Positions 16,719 to 27,055 are shown, numbered from the stretch's first letter. The stretch: DNA of 64,000 bases from Hahella sp. (GCA_028280065.1 JANQMN010000139.1:1-64000); one strand, 5' to 3'. Notes: generated by a model from the sequence alone, not told the origin. Translations and numbers: made by a program.

Positions 16719-19700
16719 CTAGTTACCTTCCGGTTCATAACCTAAGTTGGGGGACAGCCAGCGTTCCATTTCAGCCAAAGGCTCGTCCTTAAGTTCCGCA
16801 TAGGTTTTCACCTGGTCCTGTTGGATTTTACCGACGTTGAAATATTTCGCTGACGGATGGGAAAAATACCAACCGCTAACCGACGCTGCCGGATACATGG
16901 CGAAATGCTCCGTCAGTTCGACCCCTGTGTGTTCTTCCGCATTCAGTATATTGAACAGCTGGCGTTTTTCCGTATGATCCGGGCAGGCGGGATAACCCGG
17001 CGCCGGACGAATGCCACGGTAGTTTTCCTTGATAAGCGCATCGTTGCTCAGCTTCTCATCGGCGGCATAGGCCCAGAATTCCTTTCTTACCCGTTCATGC
17101 ATGCGCTCTGCAAAGGCTTCCGCCAGTCGGTCAGCAAGGGCTTTTACCATGATGCTGCTGTAGTCGTCATGTTGCTCTTCATACTTGCGGCATAGTTCCT
17201 CGGCGCCGATCCCTGCCGTGACCACAAACCCGCCGAGATAATCGACCTGAGATACCGTATCCGGAGCGATGAAGTCGGCCAGGCAATAATTGCTTTGTTC
17301 TGCACCGCGTTGGGTTTGCTGACGCAAATGAGCCAAGCGGGTGATGCGTTGTTGCCGGTCGACCTGCTCATAGAGAGTAACTTCTTCGGGAGCCGTGCGA
17401 GAGGCAGGAAATAGACCGATTACGGCCTTTGCCCGCAACAGTTTTTCGTCAATAATCTTTTTCAACATACTTTGCGCATCGGCAAACAAATTACGCGCGG
17501 CTTCGCCGACTTCCTTATCTTCAAGGATCTTCGGGTACTTCCCGACCAAATCCCAGGAAATAAAGAAAGGTGTCCAGTCGATGTAATCCACCAGTTCTGC
17601 CAACGGGTAATCTTCGAAAACCTTGCGTCCTATAAAGGCTGGCGTCGGCGGAACGTAAGATTGCCAATCACAATCGAAAGCGTTATTTCGAGCCTCGGCA
17701 AGCGTCAGGTTTTTTGTGTTTGGTTTGCGGTCCTTGCGGCGTTCGCGAACATTTGCATAGTCCAGGCGCAGCTCTTCCACAAACCCCTCCCTCAGGGTGT
17801 CGCTCATGAGCTTCGAGGCGACATTCACGCTGCGGGACGCGTCCGTTACATAGACCGTTGAATTGTTCTTATATTGCGGTTCGATTTTGATGGCAGTGTG
17901 CGCCTTTGACGTGGTTGCGCCTCCAATAAGCAAAGGAATATCAAAGTCCAAACGCTGCATTTCCTTAGCGGCATGGACCATTTCGTCGAGCGAGGGGGTG
18001 ATCAAACCGCTGAGTCCGATAATATCGACATTTTCTTCCTTCGCCACTTTGAGAATTTTCTCGCAAGGTACCATCACACCGAGATCGATGACCTCATAGT
18101 TATTGCATTGCAGAACAACCCCGACGATGTTTTTACCGATATCGTGCACATCCCCTTTGACGGTAGCCATCAGGATCTTGCCTTTCGCCTGGGTCGTGCC
18201 GGATTTTTCCGCCTCGATAAAGGGAATTAAGTAAGCCACGGACTGCTTCATCACCCGCGCACTCTTTACGACCTGTGGAAGGAACATTTTTCCCGCACCG
18301 AACAAATCTCCAACCACATTCATGCCGGCCATCAACGGCCCTTCAATGACCTCGATCGGTCGCGTAGCCTGCTGCCGAGCGTCCTCCGTGTCCGCTTCGA
18401 TATAGGTGTTGATACCTTTTACCAAGGCATGTTCCAGACGTTTCGCCACCGGCCAGGAGCGCCACTCAAGGTCTTCTACTACCTTCTTTTCGCCTTGTCC
18501 GCGGAATTTTTCCGCGGCTTCCAAGAGGTTTTCGGTTGCTTCAGCAGAGCGGTTCAGAACAACGTCTTCAACTAATCCTTTCAATTCTTCCGGGATTTCG
18601 TCATAAATAACCAGTTGTGCCGGATTAACGATCCCCATGTTCATGCCGGCGTTAATGGCATGGAACAGAAACACCGAATGAATCGCTTCCCGGACCGGAT
18701 CGTTGCCCCGAAACGAGAAAGAAACATTGCTGACGCCACCGGAAACACTGGCGTATGGAAGATTGGCGCGGATCCAGCGGCTGGCTTCGATGAAGTCAAC
18801 CGCGTAGTTGTTGTGCTCCTCGATGCCGGTGGCGATGGCAAATATATTCGGATCGAAAATGATATCTTGCGGTGGAAAACCCAGACCGGTCAGGACATCG
18901 TAGCTGCGCTGACAGATTTCGGTTTTGCGGGCAAAGGTGTCGGCCTGTCCCTGCTCGTCAAACGCCATCACGACCACGGCGGCACCATAGCGCAGGCAGC
19001 TTTTCGCTTTTTGAACAAAGTCGGCTTCACCTTCCTTGAGGCTGATGGAATTGACGACCGCCTTGCCTTGGATGCAGCGTAAACCGGCTTCAATAACTTC
19101 CCATTTTGACGAGTCGACCATGATGGGCACCCGCGAAATGTCGGGTTCCGAGGCGATCAGATTCAAAAAGATCTTTAGACATTCCTGAGAATCCAACAAG
19201 CCTTCGTCCATATTGATGTCGATAATCTGGGCTCCGTTTTCTACCTGGTCGCGGGCGACATCCAATGCTTCATCGTACTTTTCTTCTTTGATGAGACGGA
19301 GAAAACGTCTTGAACCGGTAACGTTGGTTCGCTCGCCGACATTTACAAATCGGATCTCATCGCTAAGCGTAAAGGGCTCAAGGCCTGAAAGCCTAAAGCG
19401 CTTTTCAATATTGGGTATCTGTCGCGGGGCATATTTCTCGACCCGGGTTTTAATGGTGCGGATATGGTCTGGCGTGGTGCCGCAACACCCGCCTACGATA
19501 TTAATGAATCCGTCTTTGGCAAAACCTTCAATGATATCCGCCATGTATTCCGGGGTTTCATCATATTCGCCGAATTCGTTCGGCAAACCGGCATTGGGAT
19601 GAGCACTGACGAAAGTATCAGCACAGCCGGACAGTTCTTCGACATAAGGCCTTAGCGCTTCCGCACCGAGGGCACAATTGAGGCCTATGGAAAGTGGTTT

Positions 19701-20423
19701 GGCGTGGGCGAGCGAGTTCCAAAACGCTTCGGTTGTTTGGCCGGACAGGGTGCGGCCGGAAGCATCGGTTATGGTGCCGGATATCATGATGGGCAGACGT
19801 ACATTTTGATCCAGGAAGAACTGCTCCACGGCGAACACGCAGGCTTTTGCGTTCAAGGTATCGAAGATGGTTTCAATCAGGATCGTGTCTGCTCCGCCGT
19901 CGACAAGTCCCCGGGTTGCTTCGCAGTAGTTGTCTACCAGCGTGGCGAAATCGACATTTCGATAACCCGGATTATTAACGTCCGGCGAAATCGACGCGGT
20001 TCGTGAAGTCGGCCCTAAAACACCGGCGACAAAGCGGGGTGTTTCAGGCGTTGCCGCCGTTTTTGCGTCTGCCGCCTGCCGGGCAAGCGCAGCGCCTGCC
20101 TTGTTGAGTTCGTAAACGATTTCCTGCAACCCATAATCCGCCTGTGACACAGCAGTGGCATTGAATGTATTGGTTTCAATGATGTCGGCACCGGCATCCA
20201 AATAGGCAGAATGGATGTCACGAATAATGCCAGGCTGGGTGAGACTCAGAAGATCATTGTTACCTTTTAGGTTCTGTCCGAAATCCGCAAACCGGTCGCC
20301 ACGATAATCCGCCTCTTCCAATTTATAACGCTGAATCATTGTGCCCATGGCGCCATCCAGAATGAGGATGCGCTGTTGAAGTGCCTGTTGGAGTGCGTTT
20401 AGTCGTTGTTCACGATTCATCAA
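16719..20423 (-). CDS. metH: Cobalamin-dependent methionine synthase
   Basis: A 1234-residue, full-length MetH that transfers methyl from methyltetrahydrofolate via B12 to homocysteine. Domains in order: homocysteine binding (1 to about 330, with GLNCALGA and zinc cysteines in VGGCCGTT), pterin-binding (about 350-620, [16 protein letters not shown]), B12 cap and binding (about 650-890, with the cobalt-ligand histidine in DVHDIGKN and [11 protein letters not shown]), and the reactivation domain (about 910-1230, with [15 protein letters not shown]). I see no B12 or SAH riboswitch in the short leader (20424-20720). A DUF2970 gene follows. Two adjacent ATG codons can serve as start. Confidence 0.98.
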   Translation of the reverse strand: MMNREQRLNALQQALQQRILILDGAMGTMIQRYKLEEADYRGDRFADFGQNLKGNNDLLSLTQPGIIRDIHSAYLDAGADIIETNTFNATAVSQADYGLQEIVYELNKAGAALARQAADAKTAATPETPRFVAGVLGPTSRTASISPDVNNPGYRNVDFATLVDNYCEATRGLVDGGADTILIETIFDTLNAKACVFAVEQFFLDQNVRLPIMISGTITDASGRTLSGQTTEAFWNSLAHAKPLSIGLNCALGAEALRPYVEELSGCADTFVSAHPNAGLPNEFGEYDETPEYMADIIEGFAKDGFINIVGGCCGTTPDHIRTIKTRVEKYAPRQIPNIEKRFRLSGLEPFTLSDEIRFVNVGERTNVTGSRRFLRLIKEEKYDEALDVARDQVENGAQIIDINMDEGLLDSQECLKIFLNLIASEPDISRVPIMVDSSKWEVIEAGLRCIQGKAVVNSISLKEGEADFVQKAKSCLRYGAAVVVMAFDEQGQADTFARKTEICQRSYDVLTGLGFPPQDIIFDPNIFAIATGIEEHNNYAVDFIEASRWIRANLPYASVSGGVSNVSFSFRGNDPVREAIHSVFLFHAINAGMNMGIVNPAQLVIYDEIPEELKGLVEDVVLNRSAEATENLLEAAEKFRGQGEKKVVEDLEWRSWPVAKRLEHALVKGINTYIEADTEDARQQATRPIEVIEGPLMAGMNVVGDLFGAGKMFLPQVVKSARVMKQSVAYLIPFIEAEKSGTTQAKGKILMATVKGDVHDIGKNIVGVVLQCNNYEVIDLGVMVPCEKILKVAKEENVDIIGLSGLITPSLDEMVHAAKEMQRLDFDIPLLIGGATTSKAHTAIKIEPQYKNNSTVYVTDASRSVNVASKLMSDTLREGFVEELRLDYANVRERRKDRKPNTKNLTLAEARNNAFDCDWQSYVPPTPAFIGRKVFEDYPLAELVDYIDWTPFFISWDLVGKYPKILEDKEVGEAARNLFADAQSMLKKIIDEKLLRAKAVIGLFPASRTAPEEVTLYEQVDRQQRITRLAHLRQQTQRGAEQSNYCLADFIAPDTVSQVDYLGGFVVTAGIGAEELCRKYEEQHDDYSSIMVKALADRLAEAFAERMHERVRKEFWAYAADEKLSNDALIKENYRGIRPAPGYPACPDHTEKRQLFNILNAEEHTGVELTEHFAMYPAASVSGWYFSHPSAKYFNVGKIQQDQVKTYAELKDEPLAEMERWLSPNLGYEPEGN

Positions 20424-20720
20424 AATCTACCTGATTTAGTGTTGCCTTGTGCCATTCGGAACTGCCTAGAGCTGCCAATTTCTAATTTGTGCGGGAGGAT
20501 TTATCGCAAAAAAGCCCCTGATAGTAACAGACTCGGTGTGCGGCTGTCCTGGGAGGGGAGGAATTTTATCCAAAAGCTGAATATATCCAAGTATTTTAGT
20601 GGGGCTTTTATGGCGGAAGTTTTTCCACTACAATTCGAAAACGAATTATTACCAATTTGGTATTAATTCAACTCACTGTTAAATTCTGAATGACTGACAT
20701 CCGGCAAAGGCAGGAAAACC

Positions 20721-21302
20721 ATGGTAACAGTTACCCAAGCAGCGCAGGACTACTTGGCTGAACTTCTTAAGAAGCAAAACGCTGACGGAATAGGGGTGCG
20801 GATGTTTGTCACTCAGCCGGGCACCAAATACGCTGAAACCTGTCTTGCCTATTGCAAACCGGATGAAGTCATCGAAGAAGACGAGCGTGTCGATTTCGAG
20901 GCTTTCCCCATGTATTTGGATAAGAGCAGCTTGGTGTTTCTGGAAGATGCCGTGGTGGATTTTAGTTCCGAAAAGATGGGTGGGCAACTGACGATCAAAG
21001 CCCCGAATGCGAAAATGCCTAAGGTGAACGAAGATTCGCCTTTGCAGGATAGGATTAATTATATTCTTTACACCGAAATCAATCCGAGCCTTGCTGCGCA
21101 TGGTGGAGAAGTGTCTCTAGTTGACCTGCTTGAGGACAATGTAGCGGTGCTGAAGTTTGGTGGCGGTTGCCAAGGTTGCTCCGCAGTGGACCTAACCCTG
21201 AAAGAAGGTGTGGAAAAAACCTTGATGGGTAAATTGCCGGAACTGCAAGGTGTTCGCGATGTCACTGACCATTCCGTGACTGATAATGCCTATTATAGTT
21301 AG
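20721..21302 (+). CDS. nfuA: Fe-S biogenesis protein NfuA
   Basis: A 193-residue iron-sulfur carrier. The N-terminal half is a degenerate A-type scaffold domain ([13 protein letters not shown]...[12 protein letters not shown]). The C-terminal Nfu domain carries the CxxC pair Cys150 and Cys153 in [14 protein letters not shown], which binds a 4Fe-4S cluster at the dimer interface for delivery to apoproteins, chiefly under oxidative stress or iron limitation. It is divergent from metH and converges with trpD2, with stop codons overlapping by 4 bases. Intact and of standard length. Confidence 0.97.
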   Translation: MVTVTQAAQDYLAELLKKQNADGIGVRMFVTQPGTKYAETCLAYCKPDEVIEEDERVDFEAFPMYLDKSSLVFLEDAVVDFSSEKMGGQLTIKAPNAKMPKVNEDSPLQDRINYILYTEINPSLAAHGGEVSLVDLLEDNVAVLKFGGGCQGCSAVDLTLKEGVEKTLMGKLPELQGVRDVTDHSVTDNAYYS

Positions 21303-22390
21303 ATGCTAGACAACGCGATTTCTCGATCGCGCTTTTGCCACCAGGATTTTGCGAGCGCACTCGCTTCGTCAGTTTGCAAGGCATCCCGATGGTGGCTTAG
21401 CACGACGGCAGTGGTGGAAATAATCGCCGCTTCTGCATATTCATCTTCTGCATGACCCTCCCAAACAGCCCGCATATGGTCAATGGAGAGTTGTTCCGGT
21501 TTGACATGCCGACGGGCGAAAAGTTTTGGCCAGACTTCCTCTTTAATCTCGCCATTTTTAACATAGCGGACCTGACAGTCGATATCCGGATTCCGTTCGA
21601 ATTCACCGCCTTCTCCTTTTATCACCAGTGCCTGCGGGTACTTCAATAGCGCCGCGCTTTGCTGATGGATTGGGCTGTAGGGCGGATGGAATATGCCTTG
21701 GACAACCAAAGGGGCGTTTAGCGGATTCAGCAATCGCGCCATAGAGTGTACCGGAGATCTAAGTCCCAAGATCGAGCGCATCTGAATAATTTCATGCAGT
21801 CTTGCGGAGAATACATCCAGCGGCATGTATATGAAGCGCTTATCCGGAGTGACATCTTCCCATGTTTGGGCAATTGGTAGTTGAAACGCCTGGGCAACCT
21901 CGCGCGTATAGAGTCTTCCCTGGGTGTGCCCTTCAGCACCGTGCATAAAGATTCTTATGCCATTCTGGGCCAACAATACGGCGGAAAGTAAAAACCAGGG
22001 CGGATGCCGTTTTTTTCCGGCGTAAGAACTCCAATCAATGTCAAATTCGACATTAGGGGTTTGAAAGCGCGCTTGCGCTGCTTCGACAAAACCGGCCAGT
22101 TCTTCGGGGGATTCCTCTTTTACCCGTAACAACATGAGAAATGCACCGAGCTGCAAATCCAGAACCTGGCCGTCCAGGATCATTCCCATCGCCGTTCTGG
22201 CTTCTTCGCGGGACAAGGAGCGGGAGCCTTTTTTGCCTTTTCCGAGAATGCGGACAAAGGGAGCGAAGGCGTGTTCATTACGTTCTTTGGGAAACTTCCG
22301 GTCGCTGGTTGTATTCAATTCGGTACTCTGTTTTAAAGTGTTTTTCTCTACCCAAAGGTTTTGCTTAATACCAGGAAATTGACTTTTCAT
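21299..22390 (-). CDS. ybiB: TrpD2/YbiB family protein (anthranilate phosphoribosyltransferase-like fold)
   Basis: A phosphoribosyltransferase-fold protein with the glycosyltransferase family 3 layout: a helical N-domain ([39 protein letters not shown]) and the larger domain with [20 protein letters not shown]. coli YbiB binds nucleic acid and lacks TrpD activity, so the role here is not tryptophan synthesis. I start at [10 protein letters not shown] (363 residues); an upstream in-frame ATG at 22420 would deepen the overlap with tusB from 26 to 56 bases. In pseudomonads tusE normally sits between tusB and this gene, but here there is no room for it. Confidence 0.85.
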   Translation of the reverse strand: MKSQFPGIKQNLWVEKNTLKQSTELNTTSDRKFPKERNEHAFAPFVRILGKGKKGSRSLSREEARTAMGMILDGQVLDLQLGAFLMLLRVKEESPEELAGFVEAAQARFQTPNVEFDIDWSSYAGKKRHPPWFLLSAVLLAQNGIRIFMHGAEGHTQGRLYTREVAQAFQLPIAQTWEDVTPDKRFIYMPLDVFSARLHEIIQMRSILGLRSPVHSMARLLNPLNAPLVVQGIFHPPYSPIHQQSAALLKYPQALVIKGEGGEFERNPDIDCQVRYVKNGEIKEEVWPKLFARRHVKPEQLSIDHMRAVWEGHAEDEYAEAAIISTTAVVLSHHRDALQTDEASALAKSWWQKRDREIALSSI

Positions 22391-22658
22391 GGTGTGCCAC
22401 AAGCTCGACAAAGCCGTCATAGTCCGTTTCTTCTATATCCTCGCGTAACTTGCGGAGCCCGCGAGTCGAACAGTCCTCAGTCAAGCAATATAGATGCCCA
22501 GGGTTAGGTGCCAAGGATACGGTTGACAAGTTGCTGGGATGTGCCCACAACACGCCATCCTCAATAAATATAACCGCATCATCCGGAGTAACCATTTGCA
22601 GGCAGGTTTCCAATAGACTTTTGTGATTCAGGCCTTTGCTAAATATGTGTAAAATCAC
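22365..22658 (-). CDS. tusB: Sulfur relay protein TusB/DsrH
   Basis: A 97-residue DsrH-family subunit (MILHIFSKGLNHKSLLETCLQM-TPDDAVIFIEDGVLWA...CLTEDCSTRGL). With TusC and TusD it forms the TusBCD hexamer, which passes persulfide sulfur from TusA to TusE for 2-thiouridine formation at tRNA position 34 by MnmA. It is third in tusD-tusC-tusB, separated from tusC by 11 bases, and overlaps the downstream trpD2/ybiB gene. All subunits look intact. Confidence 0.88.
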   Translation of the reverse strand: MILHIFSKGLNHKSLLETCLQMVTPDDAVIFIEDGVLWAHPSNLSTVSLAPNPGHLYCLTEDCSTRGLRKLREDIEETDYDGFVELVAHHEKSISWY

Positions 22659-22669
22659 TGTGTGTCACA

Positions 22670-23065
22670 CTAAAAGGTCAGAATGTGGTCGGCTTCGGAT
22701 AGCCGCTTTTTGAAGTCTTTGGTGTCGGCCCAGGTAATGATTTGCGGGAACTGTGAAACCTCGATGTTCCTCAATGCTGCACTTTGCTGGTCGACAAATA
22801 ACTCCTCAACGCCGTACTCCTTTAGTTCCTCAAACGTGGTTGATTGGCGTTTTTGGATATTCCTGCGATCTCGGTTGGATTCGTTAGTGTCAACACCGGC
22901 GGAACTATTCGTGAAACCGTTTAATAACTGAAACACGCCGTCCTGAACAAAACCCACTTTAACTGATAAGTTAAAAATGGCCATTGACACGATGGTATCG
23001 ACAGCCTCTTTGTAAAGCCCGTTACCTATGGCTGGTCTGGTGATAAGTATGACAATGGATTTCAC
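22670..23065 (-). CDS. tusC: Sulfur relay protein TusC/DsrF
   Basis: A 131-residue DsrE/F-like fold protein (SIVILITRPAIGNGLYKEAVDTIVSMAIFNLSVKVGFVQDGVFQLL) matching TusC. It has a somewhat long, Asn/Ser-rich loop after the QLLNG segment. It is a structural partner in TusBCD. The gene overlaps the end of tusD by 4 bases, indicating translational coupling. Confidence 0.88.
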   Translation of the reverse strand: MKSIVILITRPAIGNGLYKEAVDTIVSMAIFNLSVKVGFVQDGVFQLLNGFTNSSAGVDTNESNRDRRNIQKRQSTTFEELKEYGVEELFVDQQSAALRNIEVSQFPQIITWADTKDFKKRLSEADHILTF

Positions 23066-23457
23066 GATGCAATGCCAAAGCTGACAAGTCGGTCTGACTT
23101 GATGGCGGCATCGGCCAGTTGACCCAAACCGGCCAATTGGAAGCCTTTTGCGAGCGTCCCTTGTTGCAATCCTACGGAATCACCGGTTTGTTCTTTAACG
23201 CCTGCCCGTTGCGCAGAGCCGATACAAATGACCAGATCGAGGCTATGCTGCTCGGCTAGCGATTGCCAATCTCGAATAACCTTGCCGGCTTCGTCATCGT
23301 CGCTGATTGTGCCCAGCCCGTTGCTTGCGCCCGCATGGAAAAAAAACACTCGATAAAGTGAATGTCCCTGGCTTAATACACTGCTGGCAAACCGAAACGC
23401 GGTTAGTGGCGCTTGCGAGCAATGGGGAGCGCCATAAACGACAAGGCTGAACACCAT
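23062..23457 (-). CDS. tusD: Sulfurtransferase TusD/DsrE
   Basis: A 131-residue DsrE-family protein carrying the catalytic subunit signature. Cys78 in DLVICIGSAQRAGV aligns with the active-site Cys78 of E. coli TusD, which accepts sulfur from TusA. It is the first gene of the tusDCB set. A strong terminator separates it from the upstream yccA gene, so its promoter should lie in the short gap 23458-23487. Confidence 0.92.
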   Translation of the reverse strand: MVFSLVVYGAPHCSQAPLTAFRFASSVLSQGHSLYRVFFFHAGASNGLGTISDDDEAGKVIRDWQSLAEQHSLDLVICIGSAQRAGVKEQTGDSVGLQQGTLAKGFQLAGLGQLADAAIKSDRLVSFGIAS

Positions 23458-23486
23458 GATACAAGTTGCTTAGCGGCCAGTGGGAA

Positions 23487-23513
23487 CGAAAAAGCCCGGG
23501 AAGACCCGGGCTT
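23487..23513 (-). terminator. Rho-independent terminator of yccA
   Basis: On the minus strand AAGCCCGGG pairs with CCCGGGCTT around TCTT, followed by a T run. It lies about 20 bases after the yccA stop and separates that gene from tusD. Confidence 0.92.
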
Positions 23514-23531
23514 CGCTAGTTTTAACGGCAG

Positions 23532-24227
23532 TTATTCTTCGCCGGCAAACGCCATCAGAAGATGGAGTAAGCTCATGAACAGGTTATAGATAGAAGCGTA
23601 TAGTGACACCGCAGCCAGGATGTAATTGGTCTGGCCACCATGCACAATCGAGCTGGTTTCATACAGGATCGCCGCAGAGGCAAACAATACAATGGCGCCG
23701 GATATCGCTAGTGAGAAAGCAGAGCTTTCAACAAAGAAGCTGATCACGAATGCGCCGATAATCACCCAGAATCCTACTGCCAGGAAGCTGGAAAGAAAGC
23801 TGAAGTCTTTGCGGCTAACCAAGGCTACGCCGGATAACCCGAAGAATGCGAAGGCAGTCAGACCCAAGGCAGTGGTCACTGTCTCTGCTGCTCCCATGCT
23901 GAGATAAAACCCGACGATGGGGCCGATTGTCAGACCAAGTAATCCGGTAAACGCAAAGGCCAGTACAAGCCCCCAAACGCTATTTGCCACCTTGTGAATA
24001 ACAAAGGTGATAACCAGGGCGCTAATCAGCGCGCCGAAATGCATGATCGGATTAAAGGCGATGCCCATTGATAAGTAGGCGGTAAACGCCGAAAACGCTA
24101 GCGTAAGACCCAGCAGCCAGTAGGTGTTTTTTAACACCTTGGCCGCGGTTGAAGTGTCTACCGCCGGTGCGTAGCCACCCTGCGCTACCGCAGACATATT
24201 GGCATTTTGAAGTCTTCGATTTTCCAT
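23532..24227 (-). CDS. yccA: Bax inhibitor-1/YccA family membrane protein
   Basis: A 231-residue protein with seven predicted membrane helices (from about residue 35 to 228) and the BI-1 family pattern. It has a TSTAAKVLKNTYWLLGLTLAFSA start, a conserved glycine-rich central region, and the C-terminal acidic SLHLLMAFAGEE; LYETSSIVHGG is the usual motif before the last helix. In E. coli YccA modulates the FtsH protease. Location before tusDCB matches pseudomonad gene order. A clear terminator follows. Confidence 0.93.
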   Translation of the reverse strand: MENRRLQNANMSAVAQGGYAPAVDTSTAAKVLKNTYWLLGLTLAFSAFTAYLSMGIAFNPIMHFGALISALVITFVIHKVANSVWGLVLAFAFTGLLGLTIGPIVGFYLSMGAAETVTTALGLTAFAFFGLSGVALVSRKDFSFLSSFLAVGFWVIIGAFVISFFVESSAFSLAISGAIVLFASAAILYETSSIVHGGQTNYILAAVSLYASIYNLFMSLLHLLMAFAGEE

Positions 24228-24509
24228 TAGCTCCTCCGAGGTTTATATGCTGTCGATGGAAACCCATTAATGATAAAAGTTTTCTTTACCGTATATTAAG
24301 GTTGTTTACCGCAATTTCAATGCTCTGCTGTAAGTCCCAACTTTAATTCCCGTTAATTTACCCGATTTCCGTGAAAAATACATTGATGCGGTATTTGATA
24401 CGTTGATATTAATGGGGATGGATCAATCAGTAAGAGAAACGTTGACACTTGGTAATTTTTAAGTATCATGCTCGTCTCGTATTTGAGGGGTGCTTCATAA
24501 TACGTCTGT
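24228..24509. other. Intergenic region between yccA and tRNA-Ser
   Basis: No coding signal is visible. The stretch must hold the leftward yccA promoter and the rightward tRNA-Ser promoter. A TTGACA-type -35 (24443-24448) precedes the tRNA, with TATCAT (24464-24469) as a plausible -10. Confidence 0.45.
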
Positions 24510-24600
24510 GGTGAGTTGGCTGAGTGGTTGAAAGCAGCGGTCTTGAAAACCGCCGTGGGTTAATAGCCCACCCGGGGTTCGAATCCCTGACTCACCGCCA
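24510..24600 (+). tRNA. tRNA-Ser(TGA)
   Basis: A 91-base class II tRNA with encoded CCA. Acceptor arms GGTGAGT and ACTCACC pair fully, and the D arm contains GGCTGAGTGG. The anticodon loop CTTGAAA gives TGA, there is a long variable arm (CGTGGGTTAATAGCCCAC), and the T arm is CGGGGTTCGAATCCCTG. It reads UCA and other UCN serine codons. Confidence 0.97.
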
Positions 24601-24644
24601 TTTTTCAGTTCCATTCGATTGCTCATGAAATGAGTCTCTACTCA

Positions 24645-24857
24645 TCAACCACACTCTCTTTGATGCAATTTTTTTTTACTCTCCGAGACATGCTCGTCAA
24701 TCATTTGGATTAACTGCCGATGACGAACAATTAAGTCTTCATAAAAGTTGATAATAGAATCGCTCGGATGATCTGTTTGCAGTAAAAATTTCAAATCATC
24801 CTCCGCAGTTTTCAGTTCCTCAACCAACCTTAGTCTTTGCGCAATCAGCGTATTCAT
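24645..24857 (-). CDS. Small helical hypothetical protein
   Basis: A 70-residue product that is charged and almost entirely helix-prone (LRLVEELKTAEDDLKFLLQTDHP, then DSIINFYEDLIVRHRQLIQMIDEHV), with heptad-like spacing that could form a helical hairpin. No signal peptide or membrane segment. I do not recognise a family. It stands alone downstream of tRNA-Ser, pointing toward it. The composition looks like a real small protein, but the start signal is weak. Confidence 0.5.
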   Translation of the reverse strand: MNTLIAQRLRLVEELKTAEDDLKFLLQTDHPSDSIINFYEDLIVRHRQLIQMIDEHVSESKKKLHQRECG

Positions 24858-25022
24858 TCTTAGCGGTCCTTTGTTTTGGCTCTGTTCCGTACGATACGAT
24901 GCTAAATCTTGTATCCCGTGATCCCTGCTGATTTCTTATATTCATTAAATAACAACTCATTTCGTTCTTGTCAGACTATTACAGTCTATTGGCTTTCGGT
25001 GTAAGTCATTGCCGATTGGTTT

Positions 25023-25040
25023 TGTGAGATATATCTCACA
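25023..25040. promoter_or_regulatory. 18-base perfect palindrome TGTGAGATATATCTCACA
   Basis: The sequence is its own reverse complement. It resembles a CRP site, but its spacer between TGTGA and TCACA is 8 rather than 6 bases. It matches the palindrome at 28169-28186 at 14 of 18 positions (pattern TGTnAGAnATnTCTnACA), so the same regulator may bind both. Confidence 0.45.
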
Positions 25041-25232
25041 TATGTCTAAGTAATTGACCATTCGATAATCAGCTTTTCGGATGAACCTTATCTTAACTTG
25101 CCCAGCTTAAGCTTTAATGAATCTAATTTTGGATTGTATCTCTCTGTTTGCCGGTGAGTTTTCTTAACTCGCTTGTTTTACTTCGTTATGGGTTGCGCCA
25201 TTTGCGCAGAATTGAGGAAAGGCTTGTTTAAA

Positions 25233-25250
25233 AATGAATCATGATTCATT
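25233..25250. promoter_or_regulatory. 18-base perfect palindrome AATGAATCATGATTCATT
   Basis: The sequence is its own reverse complement, typical in length and symmetry of a TetR-family operator. It lies 83 bases before the acyl-CoA dehydrogenase start. TetR-type control of fatty-acid and acyl-CoA dehydrogenase genes is common, but the binding protein is not identified in this window. Confidence 0.55.
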
Positions 25251-25332
25251 ATTATGCAGCGGCTCGGAAATATAGCGCTGAGGTGAATCTGTCAGCAGGG
25301 TTTTCAATTATGGTAATTGCAATTTAGGTGGC

Positions 25333-27024
25333 ATGATGAATGCGAAGCTTGAACGAACAGGTGGTTTTGAAGGGCGGTTCCTGGCTGAGACACATGAAGT
25401 CTTGAATCAGCCTTCGAACTTGGAAAACTACAATCTTTTTCAATCGGATATTGCATTGCAGGAAGTGATACAAAGAGAAGGTGCCGGTTGGTCTGTTCCT
25501 GAATTAACCAAATTTGGCGAAAAAGTTGGTCAGAGCCAATACATCGAGTTGGGTTTTCTTGCCAACGAAAACAAGCCCGCGCTGTACACTCACGATAACC
25601 ATGGCCACCGCATCGATTTGGTTAAGTTTCATCCGGCCTACCATCGGCTAATGCAGACAGCAATTGAAAACGGCCTGCATGCGTCTCCCTGGACCGGTCC
25701 TCGAAAAGGTGCGCATGTAGCACGCGCAGCAAAATGTTACATGCATAGCCAAATCGAAGCGGCGCATGGCTGCCCGATTACCATGACATTCGCCGCCATC
25801 CCAAGTTTGAGAAATCAGCCTGAAGTTGCTGCGGAATGGGAGCACTTAATTCTTTCAAGTCACTATGATCCTTCGAATGTGCCTGCGCAGAAGAAGCCGG
25901 GGGCCACCATAGGCATGGCCATGACCGAAAAGCAGGGAGGTTCAGACGTCCGGGCCAATACCACGAAAGCGTATCCCATCGGCCAAGCGGGGCCGGGACA
26001 ACAGTATGAATTGGTCGGTCACAAGTATTTTGTTTCCGCGCCTATGTGTGATGCATTTTTGGTTTTGGCGCATTCGGCTGGCGGGCTTTCCTGTTTTCTG
26101 GTGCCGCGATGGCGACCGGATGGCAGCAAAAATCCGCTGCAAGTGTTAAGGCTGAAAAACAAAATGGGAAATGTCGCCAACGCTTCCAGTGAGACTGAGC
26201 TCCGGGGAGCCCTGGGATGGATGATCGGCGAGGAAGGAAGGGGCGTTAAAACCATTATTGAAATGGTCGCGCTGACGCGATTTGACTGTATGGTAGGGTC
26301 GTCAGCAGGCATGCGGGCGGCGGTTGCACAAGTTACCCATCATTGTCACCAACGATCGGCTTTTGGCAAAAAGCTCGTCAACCAACCCTTGATGCAAAAT
26401 GTGTTAACAGACCTAACTATCGAAAGCGAAGCCGCATTAGCCTTGTCCATGCGCGTTGCGCGGTCGTTGGATAACCAACAAGACGACTATGAGCGCAACT
26501 TCACCAGGTTGGTAACAGCGATAGGTAAATACTGGATATGTAAGCGCACCCCTGGCCATGCATACGAAGCAATGGAGTGTATTGGCGGTTCAGGCGTTAT
26601 GGAAGACTGCGTAATGCCGCGTCTCTTCCGGGAGTCGCCAGTCAACGCGATTTGGGAGGGCAGTGGCAATGTACAATGTCTGGATGTCTTACGTGCTGCG
26701 CAAAAATCGCCTGAAACTTTGCATACTGTTATTTCAGAGCTGGAAGCGCAGCTTGGTAAGAACAATCATTACGATGGTTTCGTGGAAAGTCTAAAGGCTG
26801 ATCTAAAAAGTCCAGAAAAACTTGAGTATCGCGCACGCAATGTGGTGGATCGGATAGCTTTGAGTTTGCAGGCTGCGGTGCTTATCCAATCGGATAATCA
26901 GTTGATAGCGGAGGCTTTTTGTCAGTCTAGATTGCAGCGAGGGGATGGGTTTAATTATGGTTGCTTGCCGGTTGGTGTGGATTGCAAGGCCTTAATTGAG
27001 CGGGCTACGCCGGAGGTTGAATAG
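25333..27024 (+). CDS. AidB-type acyl-CoA dehydrogenase
   Basis: A 563-residue flavoprotein of the AidB branch of acyl-CoA dehydrogenases. It has the long N-terminal domain with NYNLFQSD, the flavin-contact strand GMAMTEKQGGSDVRANTT, SCFLVPRW and the C-terminal helical domain with AYEAMECIGGSGVMEDCVMPRLFRESPVNAIWEGSGNVQCLD. The family oxidises acyl-CoAs to enoyl-CoAs; E. coli AidB itself has weak activity and binds DNA. Upstream palindromes suggest dedicated control. A hairpin terminator (27068-27100) follows. The gene ends 12 bases before an att-like site. Confidence 0.92.
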   Translation: MMNAKLERTGGFEGRFLAETHEVLNQPSNLENYNLFQSDIALQEVIQREGAGWSVPELTKFGEKVGQSQYIELGFLANENKPALYTHDNHGHRIDLVKFHPAYHRLMQTAIENGLHASPWTGPRKGAHVARAAKCYMHSQIEAAHGCPITMTFAAIPSLRNQPEVAAEWEHLILSSHYDPSNVPAQKKPGATIGMAMTEKQGGSDVRANTTKAYPIGQAGPGQQYELVGHKYFVSAPMCDAFLVLAHSAGGLSCFLVPRWRPDGSKNPLQVLRLKNKMGNVANASSETELRGALGWMIGEEGRGVKTIIEMVALTRFDCMVGSSAGMRAAVAQVTHHCHQRSAFGKKLVNQPLMQNVLTDLTIESEAALALSMRVARSLDNQQDDYERNFTRLVTAIGKYWICKRTPGHAYEAMECIGGSGVMEDCVMPRLFRESPVNAIWEGSGNVQCLDVLRAAQKSPETLHTVISELEAQLGKNNHYDGFVESLKADLKSPEKLEYRARNVVDRIALSLQAAVLIQSDNQLIAEAFCQSRLQRGDGFNYGCLPVGVDCKALIERATPEVE

Positions 27025-27035
27025 TCTACTAGGAG

Positions 27036-27055
27036 TTGGTACTCGGAACCTGCAT
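27036..27055. mobile_element. Diverged att-like site, probable left end of an older insertion
   Basis: TTGGTACTCGGAACC followed by TGCAT matches the attL sequence TTGGTGCCCGGGGCC followed by TGCAT at 16 of 20 positions. It lies directly after the acyl-CoA dehydrogenase gene. It may be the remnant of an earlier integration at the same tRNA gene. Confidence 0.5.

Larger units (their letters stand above)
24858..25332. other. 475-base regulatory-looking intergenic region
   Basis: No gene is visible. Two perfect palindromes lie here and are listed separately (25023-25040 and 25233-25250), both upstream of the acyl-CoA dehydrogenase gene at 25333. The remainder is AT-rich and shows no other structure. 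Confidence 0.6.

Noticed and set aside
20424-20720. Possible cobalamin or SAH riboswitch upstream of metH
   Set aside because: I looked for the conserved core elements on the minus strand and found none; the leader is short and shows no supporting hairpins.
25023-25040. CRP/Vfr binding site
   Set aside because: TGTGA and TCACA are separated by 8 bases, whereas CRP sites have 6. The similarity to the palindrome at 28169 explains it better.
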